A DNA stretch of 64,000 nucleotides from Megasphaera hominis. GTDB taxonomy: Bacteria > Bacillota > Negativicutes > Veillonellales > Megasphaeraceae. The stretch spans positions 27,723-91,722 of the forward strand of contig NZ_JACOGK010000008.1 in assembly GCF_014269395.1 (NCBI RefSeq), in the 5' to 3' direction. The notes beneath the pieces are model-generated. The model was not told where the DNA came from. It searched no databases and was given only the letters and a program-made list of their open reading frames with translations. Shown in pieces: positions 16,326-25,329 of this stretch. The translations under genes were made by a program, and so were the position numbers. Every line of letters starts with the position of its first letter. Positions within the stretch are counted from its first letter, which is position 1.

Positions 16326-17288
16326 ATGGAAAAACGACTGACTTTTACAGATAGTATGGAAGCCCGCAATGTGCTGGGAGCAAAAGACGAATTCTTTCGC
16401 ATTTTGCAGAAGGAGTTTCCCGGCTGCCGCATGACAGCCCGCGGCAATGAACTGCTCTTTATCGGTGACGAAGAGGTCATCGTGCCGCCCATGAAGGTCG
16501 TTGCTATCCTGCGCGAGCTGAACCGGGAAAACACGTACCTGACGACGCAGCACGTCCGCTATTCATCGGACATGATCCGCCAGGGCAGGGAAGAAGAGTT
16601 GCGTGATATTTACGCCGATACGGTGAGCATTTCTGCCCGCGGCCGCCTGATCAAGCCCAAGACGGCCGGACAAAAGCGTTACGTCGACTCCATCCGCCGC
16701 AACCTCGTCACCTTTGGCATCGGACCGGCCGGGACGGGCAAAACGTATCTCGCCGTCGCCTTGGCGTCGTACTATCTGAAGAACCGGGAAGTCGAACGGA
16801 TCATCCTCACGCGCCCTGCTGTCGAAGCCGGGGAAAAGCTGGGCTTTCTGCCAGGAGACCTGCAGGAAAAAATCGACCCGTATCTGCGGCCGTTGTATGA
16901 CGCCCTGGCCGATCTCTTTGGCTACGATCAGTTCCAAAAGCTCATTGCCCGCAACATCATCGAAGTAGCGCCCTTGGCGTACATGCGCGGCCGTACTCTG
17001 GAAGAGTCGTTTATCATCCTCGATGAAGCCCAGAATACGACGCGGGAACAGATGAAGATGTTCCTCACGCGTATGGGCAATCACTCGCGCGTCGTCGTCA
17101 ATGGCGATACGACGCAGATCGACTTGCCGAACCAGCAGCAGTCAGGCCTTACGGAAGCCGAAAAAATACTAAGTCACGTACCGGGCATTGGCGTCATTCA
17201 TTTTTCAGACGCCGACGTCGTCCGTCACGATATGGTAGGCCGCATTATCCGCGCCTATGCCGATTACTACAAGGAGGAAGACAAATGA
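16326..17288 (+). CDS. PhoH-family ATPase (PhoH-like)
   Basis: A 320-residue cytosolic P-loop protein. Walker A is GPAGTGKTY (~138-146) and Walker B is FIILDEAQN. The N-terminal ~110 residues form the usual KH-like/phosphate-starvation-type region. PhoH proteins are linked to RNA metabolism together with YbeY, whose gene overlaps it by four bases (17285-17288). The standard phoH-ybeY-era-recO order supports the call. Confidence 0.93.
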   Translation: MEKRLTFTDSMEARNVLGAKDEFFRILQKEFPGCRMTARGNELLFIGDEEVIVPPMKVVAILRELNRENTYLTTQHVRYSSDMIRQGREEELRDIYADTVSISARGRLIKPKTAGQKRYVDSIRRNLVTFGIGPAGTGKTYLAVALASYYLKNREVERIILTRPAVEAGEKLGFLPGDLQEKIDPYLRPLYDALADLFGYDQFQKLIARNIIEVAPLAYMRGRTLEESFIILDEAQNTTREQMKMFLTRMGNHSRVVVNGDTTQIDLPNQQQSGLTEAEKILSHVPGIGVIHFSDADVVRHDMVGRIIRAYADYYKEEDK

Positions 17289-17758
17289 AGATCAACATTA
17301 ACTACCGCGACGAAGCTGACAAACAGGAAAAAAATGAAGAAGTCATCGAACGGGTCTGCCAGGAAGCAGCCCTGGTCTATGGCCTCGGTCCCAATGCGGA
17401 AATCAGCATTCTCCTCTGTCATAACGAATATATCCACGAACTGAACAAGCAGTACCGCGATATAGACCGGCCGACAGACGTCTTGTCCTTTGCCCTCAAC
17501 GAAGGGGAAGAAGACGGCTACGATGGCCCTGATACGGCACTTTTGGGAGATATCGTCATTTCTCTCGATAAGGTGCAGGAACAGGCTGACGAATACGGCC
17601 ACTCCTTTGAACGGGAATTGGCCTATCTGACCATTCACGGTATGCTCCATATTTTGGGCTACGACCATATGGAACCGGATGACAAGGCAGAAATGCGCAA
17701 AGAAGAAGAATTTATCCTCACGCGTCTGGGCTATGTCCGTCCGGGAGAAGACTTGTGA
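17285..17758 (+). CDS. ybeY: Endoribonuclease YbeY
   Basis: A 157-residue zinc-dependent endoribonuclease that helps 16S rRNA maturation and ribosome quality control. The zinc motif HGMLHILGYDH (three histidines) is intact near residues 119-129, and RPTDVLSFAL, another family hallmark, is present. It overlaps phoH by four bases and the broken cdd gene by four (GTGA at 17755). Confidence 0.96.
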   Translation: MKININYRDEADKQEKNEEVIERVCQEAALVYGLGPNAEISILLCHNEYIHELNKQYRDIDRPTDVLSFALNEGEEDGYDGPDTALLGDIVISLDKVQEQADEYGHSFERELAYLTIHGMLHILGYDHMEPDDKAEMRKEEEFILTRLGYVRPGEDL

Positions 17759-18141
17759 TCGCTGCGGCAGACGCACAGCGACTCATCAAAGCAGCGAGGG
17801 AAACGCAGGCCCAGGCCTACGTGCCCTATTCCCATTTTCACGCCGGCGCCGCCGTACCCGGTGCTGCATCTATACGGCTGTAACGTAGAAATTGCGTCGT
17901 ACGGCCTCACTATCTGTGCCGAACGGAATACTGTCTTTTACGCCGCCGCCTGCGGCTGCCGTCATTTTGTGGCCCTTGCCATTACCAGCGACAGCAAGGA
18001 CCTGACCGCCCCGTGTGGTGCGTGCCGTCAGGTTTCAAGATCCCCGAAGTGATTTTGGCACGGCCTGATGGTTCCTATGAGGTCTGTCCATTGCAGAAAT
18101 TATTACCGTTAGCTTTTGCTGACACTACGATGAAGGAGTAA
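17755..18141 (+). pseudogene. cdd: Cytidine deaminase, broken by two frameshifts
   Basis: The 5' part from GTG 17755 reads AYVPYSHFHAGAAV in frame. The middle part (17861-~18034) is in a second frame with YGCNVEIASYGLTICAERN and PCGACRQV, which carry the zinc and catalytic residues. The last part is in a third frame (FKIPEVILARPDGSYE...) to TAA 18139. Compared with the normal family spacing, about 8 bases are missing near 17850-17865 and about 10 near 18033. All conserved blocks remain, so the damage is recent or is an assembly artefact. If intact, the enzyme would convert cytidine to uridine for pyrimidine salvage. Confidence 0.85.
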
Positions 18142-18143
18142 TT

Positions 18144-19040
18144 ATGAGCGAACAGTTTAAATCCGGTTTTGTTGCCGTTGTGGGCCGCCCGAATGTCGGC
18201 AAGTCCACATTGATTAACCATATTATTAAGCAGAAGGTGTCCATCGTTTCCGATAAGGCCCAGACGACGCGGAATCGTATCCTCTGCATTCACACAGACG
18301 ACGAATGCCAGATCGTATTCCTCGATACGCCGGGCATTCACAAGCCTAAGCACAAGCTGGGCGAATTCATGGACGAAGCAGCATACCAGTCTCTGCAGGA
18401 TATTGACGCCGTTCTCTTCCTCATTTCGGGCAATGAAAAGAAGGGCCCGGGCGACCTCTTCGTCCTCGATAAATTAAAAGGCGTCAAGGTACCGGTCTTC
18501 CTGGTCATCAACAAGGTAGACCTCATGAGCCACGAAGAAATCTTCCAAAAGATTACGGAATATAAGGAGCTCTATCCCTTTGCCCAGATCATTCCCATTT
18601 CGGCCCTCACCGGAGACAACGTCGACGCTGTCCTGACGGAGCTGAAGAAGTGCCTGCCTGAAGGGCCGAAGTATTTCCCGGACGACATGATCACAGACCA
18701 GCCGGAACGGCTCCTGGCCGGGGAAATCGTACGGGAAAAGCTCTTCCAGTGCATGCGCGAGGAAGTTCCGCACTCCATTGCCGTCTATGTCGATGAAATG
18801 AAGGACCGGGGCCACAACAAGGTCTATATCCGCGTGACGGTCTACGTCGAACGGGACTCGCAAAAGCGCATCGTCATTGGCAAAAACGGTACGGTCCTCA
18901 AGGAAGTCGGCCGTCTGGCACGCCAGGAAATCGAAAACGTCCTGGGCTCGTCGGTCTTCCTCGATATTTGGGTCAAAGTGAAGAAGGATTGGCGTAACCA
19001 GCCGTCAGCCCTCAGTGAATTCGGCTATAAGAACGAATAG
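18144..19040 (+). CDS. era: GTPase Era
   Basis: A 298-residue GTPase that binds the 3' end of 16S rRNA and assists 30S assembly. The G motifs are GRPNVGKST (~15-23), DTPGIHKP (G3) and NKVDLM (G4). The C-terminal KH domain is present (RIVIGKNGTVLKEVGRLARQ). Its place after ybeY and before CNNM/recO is standard. Confidence 0.97.
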   Translation: MSEQFKSGFVAVVGRPNVGKSTLINHIIKQKVSIVSDKAQTTRNRILCIHTDDECQIVFLDTPGIHKPKHKLGEFMDEAAYQSLQDIDAVLFLISGNEKKGPGDLFVLDKLKGVKVPVFLVINKVDLMSHEEIFQKITEYKELYPFAQIIPISALTGDNVDAVLTELKKCLPEGPKYFPDDMITDQPERLLAGEIVREKLFQCMREEVPHSIAVYVDEMKDRGHNKVYIRVTVYVERDSQKRIVIGKNGTVLKEVGRLARQEIENVLGSSVFLDIWVKVKKDWRNQPSALSEFGYKNE

Positions 19041-19061
19041 AAGGAGAGATTTATCATAGAT

Positions 19062-20399
19062 ATGCAATGGCAAGATTTGGCAGAATACCTGCTGCCCCTC
19101 ATTCCCTGCATTATCGTCAGCAACCTCTGCGTCATGGGCAAGTTTTCCTTTGTCCAGCTGCGCCGTGAGGCTGTTGAGGAAATGGCGCGCAATGGCGACC
19201 GGAAGGCACCGTTTCTGCTGAAATTATACGAAAAACCGGCCCTCTTCTTAGGTACAGCCCAGGTTGGCATGGTCACTGCCGGCATGGCCTCCGGCGCGGT
19301 TATCGCCTATGTCTTGTATCATCTGCAGCCCCTCTTGTGGCAGGTCATGCCGGGCTGGGCGGCGATTATCGTCAACATTTGCCTGGTCCTTGCCGTCTGT
19401 TTCTGCCTCTGGGTCTTTGGCGAGCTCGTACCGAAGTCCGTAGGTCTCCAGAGTCCGGAAAAAAGTCTCAAACGGGTGAGCCACTTTCTCTATTGGTGCA
19501 GCCGTCTCTGTTATGGCTTTATTGCCTGCGGCAACTGGCTCGGCCAGGTCATCCTGCGGCGGCAGAATCTCGATGTGACCAATGAAATCGACATGGTCCA
19601 CTCGGAAGATGAAATCCGCATGCTCGTCACGGCCAGCCATAAGGAAGGGAAGCTCGATACGGTAGAAAGCGAGCTCATCGACAACGTCTTTGACTTTGCC
19701 GACCTCCTGGCCAAGGAAATCATGGTGCCCCGGCAGGATATGGTCTGTCTCTACGTAGAAGAGAACATGAACCAGCATCTGAAGACGCTGCGCCAGTCGC
19801 GGCATACGCGCTATCCCCTCTGCCAGGGCGATAAGGATCACATTATCGGCCTCGTGCACATAAAGGATTTCATGGATGCCTACATCCATAAACGGAGCAA
19901 CCTGCGCCTCATCAACAGGCCCATCCTCATGGTGCCGGAAATCATGCCGGCAGCCCAGCTCCTGCAGCTCATGCGGCGGCGCCGTACGTATTTGGCCATC
20001 GTCGTCGATGAATACGGCAGCTCCGTCGGCCTCATCGGCCTGGAAGATATTTTGGAAGAGCTCGTAGGCAATATCCAAAACGAGCATACTGTGGAAAAGG
20101 AAGAAATCCAGCCCCTCGAAAACGGGGCCTACGAATTTGCCGGTACGGTACTCCTGGAAGACGTGCAGGACCTGCTGCACATTCCTGTAGAAGAGGATGT
20201 CGATGCCGACACTATTGGCGGCTACGTCTTTTACCTCTTAGGCCATACGCCGGCCGTTCAGGAAGAAACGCGTATCGGCTCGTACCGCTTTCAGGTTATG
20301 GAAGTTCAGGGCTTCCGCATTTCCCGCCTGAAGGCGACGCCTATGCCGGAAGAAGCGCCGGCACCGGAAGCAGAGGAAGAAAAACATGGTGAGGACTAA
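19062..20399 (+). CDS. CNNM/CorC-type transporter-associated protein (hemolysin family)
   Basis: A 445-residue protein with an N-terminal CNNM membrane domain (about four helices, residues ~1-185), a CBS pair (~205-325) and a C-terminal CorC/HlyC domain (~345-430). Homologues are linked to magnesium or cobalt transport; the name hemolysin is historical. Start ATG 19062 lies 14 bases after AAGGAGAG, a little far. The last bases overlap recO (20386-20399), so the two are coupled. Confidence 0.9.
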   Translation: MQWQDLAEYLLPLIPCIIVSNLCVMGKFSFVQLRREAVEEMARNGDRKAPFLLKLYEKPALFLGTAQVGMVTAGMASGAVIAYVLYHLQPLLWQVMPGWAAIIVNICLVLAVCFCLWVFGELVPKSVGLQSPEKSLKRVSHFLYWCSRLCYGFIACGNWLGQVILRRQNLDVTNEIDMVHSEDEIRMLVTASHKEGKLDTVESELIDNVFDFADLLAKEIMVPRQDMVCLYVEENMNQHLKTLRQSRHTRYPLCQGDKDHIIGLVHIKDFMDAYIHKRSNLRLINRPILMVPEIMPAAQLLQLMRRRRTYLAIVVDEYGSSVGLIGLEDILEELVGNIQNEHTVEKEEIQPLENGAYEFAGTVLLEDVQDLLHIPVEEDVDADTIGGYVFYLLGHTPAVQEETRIGSYRFQVMEVQGFRISRLKATPMPEEAPAPEAEEEKHGED

Positions 20400-21129
20400 C
20401 TTTTATAGCCAGAAGACGCACCACTACGACGGCATTATCCTGCGCCTGCGCAAGGGCTATTCCCGCCAGCTCTCCCTGACGATTTTTACGCGCCAGGCCG
20501 GGCTCCTGCCATTTCTCGTACCGAAGGGCAAAAAAGGCTATAACCAGGGGTTTGGCAGTCTTGTAGAGCTCTCGGTCGTGACCTTTGAAGGCTACGAACG
20601 GCAAGGGAGCCACTTTATTACGGAATACGAAAGCCATGGCAGCAGCCTCTTGGCCGATCTTTCGTGGGATCGCTACGTCTATACCCAGGTCTTTACGGAA
20701 ATGGTCCTGGCCCTAGTGCCGCCGGAAGCGCCGGACGATAGCACGTACAACCTGATCCTGCGCTATATCGAGGCTATTGCTGCGCGCAACGTACGCGTGG
20801 CGACGATCATTGCCGGCTGGCAGCTTACGGCCTGTGCCGGCTTTCAGCCTGATACGGAAACGGTCTGCGTCTACCGCTATCCCGGCGAAGCACCGGATGG
20901 ACAGATACGCTATTACTTCAGCGATCACGACGAAGAAAATATGCCGCCTGTGCCTGTCAGCGGACCTGTGCGCCGCCTTTGGCAGGCTCTCATCGACTAC
21001 GATTGGCAGCACGCAGCGCCTATGCAGCTGCCGCGCAAGGACCTGGCCCTGCTGGAGCAGTTGCTCTACAGCTACGTCGAAGACGTAAGCGGCAAAGACC
21101 TGAAATGCCGCAAGGCATTATTGGACTGA
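20386..21129 (+). CDS. recO: DNA repair protein RecO (divergent)
   Basis: A 247-residue protein. The N-terminal OB-fold pattern (DGIILRLRKGYSRQLSLTIFTRQAGLLPFLVPKGKKG) fits RecO, which loads RecA in the RecFOR pathway. The C-terminal zinc-finger cysteines of classical RecO are not evident: only C-A-G-F and C-V-Y remain. Context (era, CNNM gene, then this) strongly supports RecO. It overlaps the CNNM gene by 14 bases. Confidence 0.82.
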   Translation: MVRTNFYSQKTHHYDGIILRLRKGYSRQLSLTIFTRQAGLLPFLVPKGKKGYNQGFGSLVELSVVTFEGYERQGSHFITEYESHGSSLLADLSWDRYVYTQVFTEMVLALVPPEAPDDSTYNLILRYIEAIAARNVRVATIIAGWQLTACAGFQPDTETVCVYRYPGEAPDGQIRYYFSDHDEENMPPVPVSGPVRRLWQALIDYDWQHAAPMQLPRKDLALLEQLLYSYVEDVSGKDLKCRKALLD

Positions 21130-21144
21130 TAACTAGCTATGCAA

Positions 21145-21182
21145 AGACCCCCATGCTCAGCGAGAGCATGGGGGTCTCTTTA
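21145..21182. terminator. Bidirectional terminator between convergent genes
   Basis: AGACCCCCATGCTC (21145-21158) pairs perfectly with GAGCATGGGGGTCT (21164-21177). It separates recO from the convergent MATE gene; the T tract on the plus side is short. Confidence 0.75.
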
Positions 21183-21211
21183 TACGTGCAGCCAACGCTG
21201 CGCCTGATTCC

Positions 21212-22546
21212 TTAGCGGAAACGAGGCAGGTTGTGCATGATATAGAAGTAACAGCCTGATGTAAAGAGGCAGGCTGCGATCCAGCAGATCGGGCTGGCAC
21301 AGCAAATGCCGAAGTAGCCCCACGATGCTGCCAGGATGAAGGCAGAAGCGGCGCGCAGAACCAGCTCGATAAGGCTGCTTGCCAGGGGGACGATAGAAAT
21401 GCCCATGCCCTGAACGGCGTTGCGGTAGACGAAAATCTGCCCCAGGAATACGTAGAAGGGTACTGACATAGTCAGGTAGAGCCAGGCCGCGTCGAGGAGC
21501 TGTTCGTCCTGTTCCGTCGTAAAGATGCCGATGATTTCCCGGCCCTGCGTAAACATGGCTACAGCCGCTAAGGCACAAAAGGCCAGGGACACGAGGGAGC
21601 ACTGGCGTACGCCCCGGCGGATGCGGTCGGTCCGGCCGGCACCGTAGTTTTGGGCGGAAAAGACAGCCATGGCGATACCCAGGGAAATCATGGGCTGCAT
21701 GGCCAGCTGTTCAATCCGTGTTGCCGAGACGAAGCCGGCAATGGTTTCAGCGCCGAAGGTGTTGCACACAGACTGGATGGCAATGATGCCCAGGGAAATG
21801 ATGAGAAACTGGGCCGCCATGGGCAGGCCGATGCGCAGGTGCTGCCAGGCAAAGGCCGTGTCCCAGTGCCAATCCTGCCGTTTCAGGCGCAGCATGGGAA
21901 AGCGCAGGCGCATGTAAATGAGACAGAGCAGGGCTGATACGGCCTGGGCTGCAACGAGGGCAATGGCCGAGCCTGGCACACCCCAGCCAAAGCGGATGAT
22001 GAAGACCAGGGCCAGGATGACGTTGAGAACCGACGACAGCATGAGAAAGTAAAGAGGCGTCCGGCTGTCGCCCAAGGCCCGGCAGGCACAGGACAGGAGA
22101 TTGTAGAGCATCATGGCAATGAGGCCGTTGGCGACGATCATGACGTAGCTGTACGAATCGGCGTAAAGGTCGGCCGAGATGTTCATGAGTGACAGGAGAA
22201 AGGGCATGAAGGCAGCGGCACCAGCCATGAGCAGCAGCGTAATGGCCACGGATAAGATGACGCACATGGCAAAGGAACGGCGCACGCCGTCGTTGTCACC
22301 GGCGCCGAAGCGCTGGCCCATGATGACCGTCAGGCCCGAAGCGAGGCCAATAGTGAGGCCCAAGAGGGCCATGAAAAGCGGCGCCGTAGCACCGACGGCC
22401 GCCAGGGCGTGGACGCCGATGAAGCGGCCGACGATGATGACGTCGGCAATGTTGTAGAACTGTTGGAAAACGTTGCCAATGAGCAGAGGAACCGTAAAGA
22501 TAAGAATCAGGCGGATCGGGTTCCCTTCTGTCATATTATGAACCAT
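21212..22546 (-). CDS. MATE-family efflux transporter
   Basis: A 444-residue inner-membrane protein with the two six-helix bundles of the MATE fold (MatE domains at ~15-175 and ~240-400). The opening TEGNPIRLILIFTVPLLIGNVFQQFYNIADVIIVGRF is typical. Such transporters export cationic drugs or metabolites using Na+ or H+. It is 27 bases downstream of the M20 peptidase gene on the same strand and probably co-transcribed. Confidence 0.92.
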   Translation of the reverse strand: MVHNMTEGNPIRLILIFTVPLLIGNVFQQFYNIADVIIVGRFIGVHALAAVGATAPLFMALLGLTIGLASGLTVIMGQRFGAGDNDGVRRSFAMCVILSVAITLLLMAGAAAFMPFLLSLMNISADLYADSYSYVMIVANGLIAMMLYNLLSCACRALGDSRTPLYFLMLSSVLNVILALVFIIRFGWGVPGSAIALVAAQAVSALLCLIYMRLRFPMLRLKRQDWHWDTAFAWQHLRIGLPMAAQFLIISLGIIAIQSVCNTFGAETIAGFVSATRIEQLAMQPMISLGIAMAVFSAQNYGAGRTDRIRRGVRQCSLVSLAFCALAAVAMFTQGREIIGIFTTEQDEQLLDAAWLYLTMSVPFYVFLGQIFVYRNAVQGMGISIVPLASSLIELVLRAASAFILAASWGYFGICCASPICWIAACLFTSGCYFYIMHNLPRFR

Positions 22547-22573
22547 GAAATGACCCCTTTCGGTGTTATAGCG

Positions 22574-23701
22574 TTAGTGCGGCCGCGAGAGGATGAACTG
22601 GGCCAGCTGGATGAAGCCCGGTACGAGAGAATCGATGTCCAGATTTTCTTCGACCGTGTGGGCACGGCGGCCTATGCAGGTGCCGAAGGAAATGGCCGGA
22701 ATCCCCAGGCTGAGGGGAATATTGGCGTCCGTACTGCCAGCCTGATAATCAGTCGTCAGGCCGCGGGCTGCCCGGATCTGTTCGAGCCGCTGGCAGAGAG
22801 CCGCCGTATCGACACCACTGCTGCAGGGCCGTTCGCCAATGAGCGTTTCCCTGATTTCAATACCCTCTTTGGCATTTTGCTTCAGGATCTGGTGAAATTC
22901 CTTATCTATGGCGTCTAAGGCGTCTTTATCCTCTGAGCGCAGGTCGATGCGGAACATGGCGTGTTCCGCAATGGAATTGACAGTCGTACCGCCTTCGATG
23001 GTACCGGCGTTGTACGTCGTCTTGGGATCCTTTGGTACGGACAGGTGGTACAGGTCGTCAATAATGGCGGCGGCGCTGGCGATGGCGCTGGTGTTGCCAA
23101 AGCCGCTCCAGCTGTGGCCGCCCTGGGCTGTCACGTTGATTTCGTAGCGGTGTGAGCCTACGGCCTTGTGGATACACGTGTCGCTGTTGCAGTCGACGGC
23201 GACCATTTCGCTGATTTCGCTGCTGTGGTCGGCCATGAACTGGCGAATGCCGCGCAGATTGCCTAAGCCTTCTTCGCCTGTATTAAAGAGAAAATAGGCA
23301 CCGCCCGGGAGATCTATGTGTTCTTCATAGAGCATGGTAATGAAGCAGAGCAGGCTGGCTACGTTGGCACTGTTGTCGCCACACGACGGGGCAGCAAAGA
23401 GGTTACCTTCTATGCGCGGCGTAATTTCCTGGCATTGGAGAAATACCGTGTCGATGTGGGCCCCGTAGAGGGGATGTTTGCCGCTTCCGGTAATTTGGTA
23501 CGGGCAGACGACGTTGCCTGCCTGGTCGATGTGGGCGTCACTGGCACCGAGATTGTGCAGGTATTCCAGGATAAAAGCAGCCTTTTCCGCTTCTGCGCCG
23601 GTCGGCGAAGGCAGGCTCGTAATCTGCGTCAGCATGTCGAGCAGGGCGTGTTCATGGGCCTGCCCATAGGTTTCGAGTTTCTGTATATCGTTTGTAGTCA
23701 T
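22574..23701 (-). CDS. M20-family metallopeptidase
   Basis: A 375-residue zinc amidohydrolase/peptidase. Metal-binding segments YGAHIDTVF (~79-87), the bridging GDNSANVAS and NTGEEGLGN with the catalytic glutamate are visible, as is the dimerisation insert (GGHSWSGFGNTSAI). Substrate may be a peptide or N-acyl amino acid; that cannot be settled from the sequence. AGGAGGAACG precedes the ATG. Confidence 0.88.
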   Translation of the reverse strand: MTTNDIQKLETYGQAHEHALLDMLTQITSLPSPTGAEAEKAAFILEYLHNLGASDAHIDQAGNVVCPYQITGSGKHPLYGAHIDTVFLQCQEITPRIEGNLFAAPSCGDNSANVASLLCFITMLYEEHIDLPGGAYFLFNTGEEGLGNLRGIRQFMADHSSEISEMVAVDCNSDTCIHKAVGSHRYEINVTAQGGHSWSGFGNTSAIASAAAIIDDLYHLSVPKDPKTTYNAGTIEGGTTVNSIAEHAMFRIDLRSEDKDALDAIDKEFHQILKQNAKEGIEIRETLIGERPCSSGVDTAALCQRLEQIRAARGLTTDYQAGSTDANIPLSLGIPAISFGTCIGRRAHTVEENLDIDSLVPGFIQLAQFILSRPH

Positions 23702-23739
23702 AGTCGTTCCTCCTCAGGTGCTCGAAAGAGCATGTACTC

Positions 23740-23767
23740 ATTATACTACACACGTTCCGGATGTCTA
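23740..23767 (-). promoter_or_regulatory. Promoter of the M20 peptidase-MATE unit
   Basis: Read on the minus strand, TAGACA (23767-23762) and TATAAT (23745-23740) are 16 bases apart, ~40 bases before the peptidase start. Confidence 0.5.
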
Positions 23768-23780
23768 CAGGTGAACAAAA

Positions 23781-23806
23781 CCGGCCTGCACGCTGGTGCA
23801 GGCCGG
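23781..23806 (-). terminator. Terminator of the metNIQ operon
   Basis: CCGGCCTGCAC and GTGCAGGCCGG form an 11-bp perfect stem with a GCTG loop; on the minus strand it is followed by TTTTG. It lies just after metQ. Confidence 0.85.
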
Positions 23807-23816
23807 AGCAGCCGGC

Positions 23817-24650
23817 TTAGAAGGCCGGGATAAGAGAACCTTTGTAGTGTTCTTCAATGTATTTGCGGATCGGTTCGGAATTGTAGATTTCGACAATCTT
23901 CTTGTACGTCGGGTTGTCTTTGTCGTCTTCGTGAACGGCAATGATGTTGGCGTACGGCGAATCCTTGTCTTCACGGAAGAGGGCGTCCTTGACGGGGTCG
24001 ATGCCAGCTTCAAGGGCGTAGTTCGTGTTGACAGCAGCCAAATCCACGTCATCGAGGGAACGGGGAATCTGAGCGGCTTCCAGTTCGCGGAACTGCAGGT
24101 GTTTCGGGTTTTCTGCTACGTCTGCCGGAGTCGGATATTTGACGCCGTCTTTGACTTTAATCAGGCCGGCTTTCTGCAGGAGCAGGAGACCGCGGGCACC
24201 GTTGGTCGGGTCGTTCGGAATGGCGACGACAGCGCCGTCTTTCAGTTCGTCCAGGCTCTTAATCTTATGGGAGTAGAGACCGATAGGGGCGACGACGGTC
24301 TGGCCGATGGAGACGAGCTTCAGGCCTTTATCCTTGACCATGTTGTCCATGTACGGCTTGTGCTGGTACGAGTTCATGTCGATTTCCTTGTTGGACAAGG
24401 CTACGTCCGGTGTGACATAGTCAGAGAATTCGATGACTTTGATGAGGATGCCCTGTTTGGCAGCTTCTTTCTTCACCTGTTCCATTACGTCTGCATGGAA
24501 GCCCGGTGTTACGCCGACGGTAATTTCTTTGTTGGCGTCCTTAGAGGAAGACGACGAAGCGGAATCACTGGAATTGCCGCAGCCTGCAGCAAAGAGGCAA
24601 ATAGAAGCGGCCGCTGCGAAGACGAGGGCCTTTTTGAGAGAAATAAACAT
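23817..24650 (-). CDS. metQ: Methionine-binding lipoprotein MetQ
   Basis: A 277-residue substrate-binding lipoprotein of the methionine ABC importer. The signal peptide ends in a lipobox (LFAAGC, Cys ~24), followed by a serine-rich linker and the NlpA domain (ITVGVTPGFHADVMEQVK). The ATG at 24650 has AAGGAG 13-18 bases upstream; a GTG at 24662 is too close to that site. It is last in metN-metI-metQ, which is controlled by the SAM riboswitch upstream. Confidence 0.93.
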   Translation of the reverse strand: MFISLKKALVFAAAASICLFAAGCGNSSDSASSSSSKDANKEITVGVTPGFHADVMEQVKKEAAKQGILIKVIEFSDYVTPDVALSNKEIDMNSYQHKPYMDNMVKDKGLKLVSIGQTVVAPIGLYSHKIKSLDELKDGAVVAIPNDPTNGARGLLLLQKAGLIKVKDGVKYPTPADVAENPKHLQFRELEAAQIPRSLDDVDLAAVNTNYALEAGIDPVKDALFREDKDSPYANIIAVHEDDKDNPTYKKIVEIYNSEPIRKYIEEHYKGSLIPAF

Positions 24651-24675
24651 AGCTGAAAACACTCCTTATATATAC

Positions 24676-25329
24676 TTATTTTTTGTTCTTCTTGTGGGAG
24701 GCAAAGTCGCCAATGCCCTGGATCAGGTTGACACCGATGACCAGGATGATGATTGTTGCCAGCATGACGTCAGCCTGGAAACGCTGGTAGCCGTAGCGGA
24801 TGGCAATATCCCCCAGGCCACCGCCGCCGATGGCACCGGCCATAGCCGACGCACCGATGAGGTTGACGATGAGGACTGTAATGTTGTTGATGATCGTCGG
24901 CAAAGCTTCCGGCAGGAGCACCTTGCGGATGATCTGCAAGGGCGAGGCACCCATGGCTTCAGCTGCTTCGACGAGGCCGAAATCGACGTCGCGGATACTC
25001 GTTTCTACGAGACGGCTCAGGAAAGGAATGGCGACGATGGTCAGCGGTACGCACGCAGCCGTCGTGCCGATGGAGGTGCCGGCAATGAGACGGGTCAGCG
25101 GAATGATAGCTACCATGAGGATGATGAACGGAATAGAGCGGATGATGTTGACGATGGTGCTGAAAATCTGGTTGATGAACCTGTTTTCCAGTATATGGCC
25201 CTTGCCGGTAATGACCAGCGTCACGCCGAGGGGAATGCCGATGATGGCAGCAATGATTGTAGAAACAGAGACCATGAAGAGCGTTTCTTCAATGCCCTGT
25301 ATCATCAGTTTAATGAGTTCTGGGGACAT
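24676..25329 (-). CDS. metI: Methionine ABC transporter permease MetI
   Basis: A 217-residue inner-membrane permease with about five helices. The EAAEAMGASPLQII segment is the EAA loop that contacts the MetN ATPase. It overlaps metN by 20 bases and is 25 bases from metQ, so the three are co-transcribed. Confidence 0.95.
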   Translation of the reverse strand: MSPELIKLMIQGIEETLFMVSVSTIIAAIIGIPLGVTLVITGKGHILENRFINQIFSTIVNIIRSIPFIILMVAIIPLTRLIAGTSIGTTAACVPLTIVAIPFLSRLVETSIRDVDFGLVEAAEAMGASPLQIIRKVLLPEALPTIINNITVLIVNLIGASAMAGAIGGGGLGDIAIRYGYQRFQADVMLATIIILVIGVNLIQGIGDFASHKKNKK

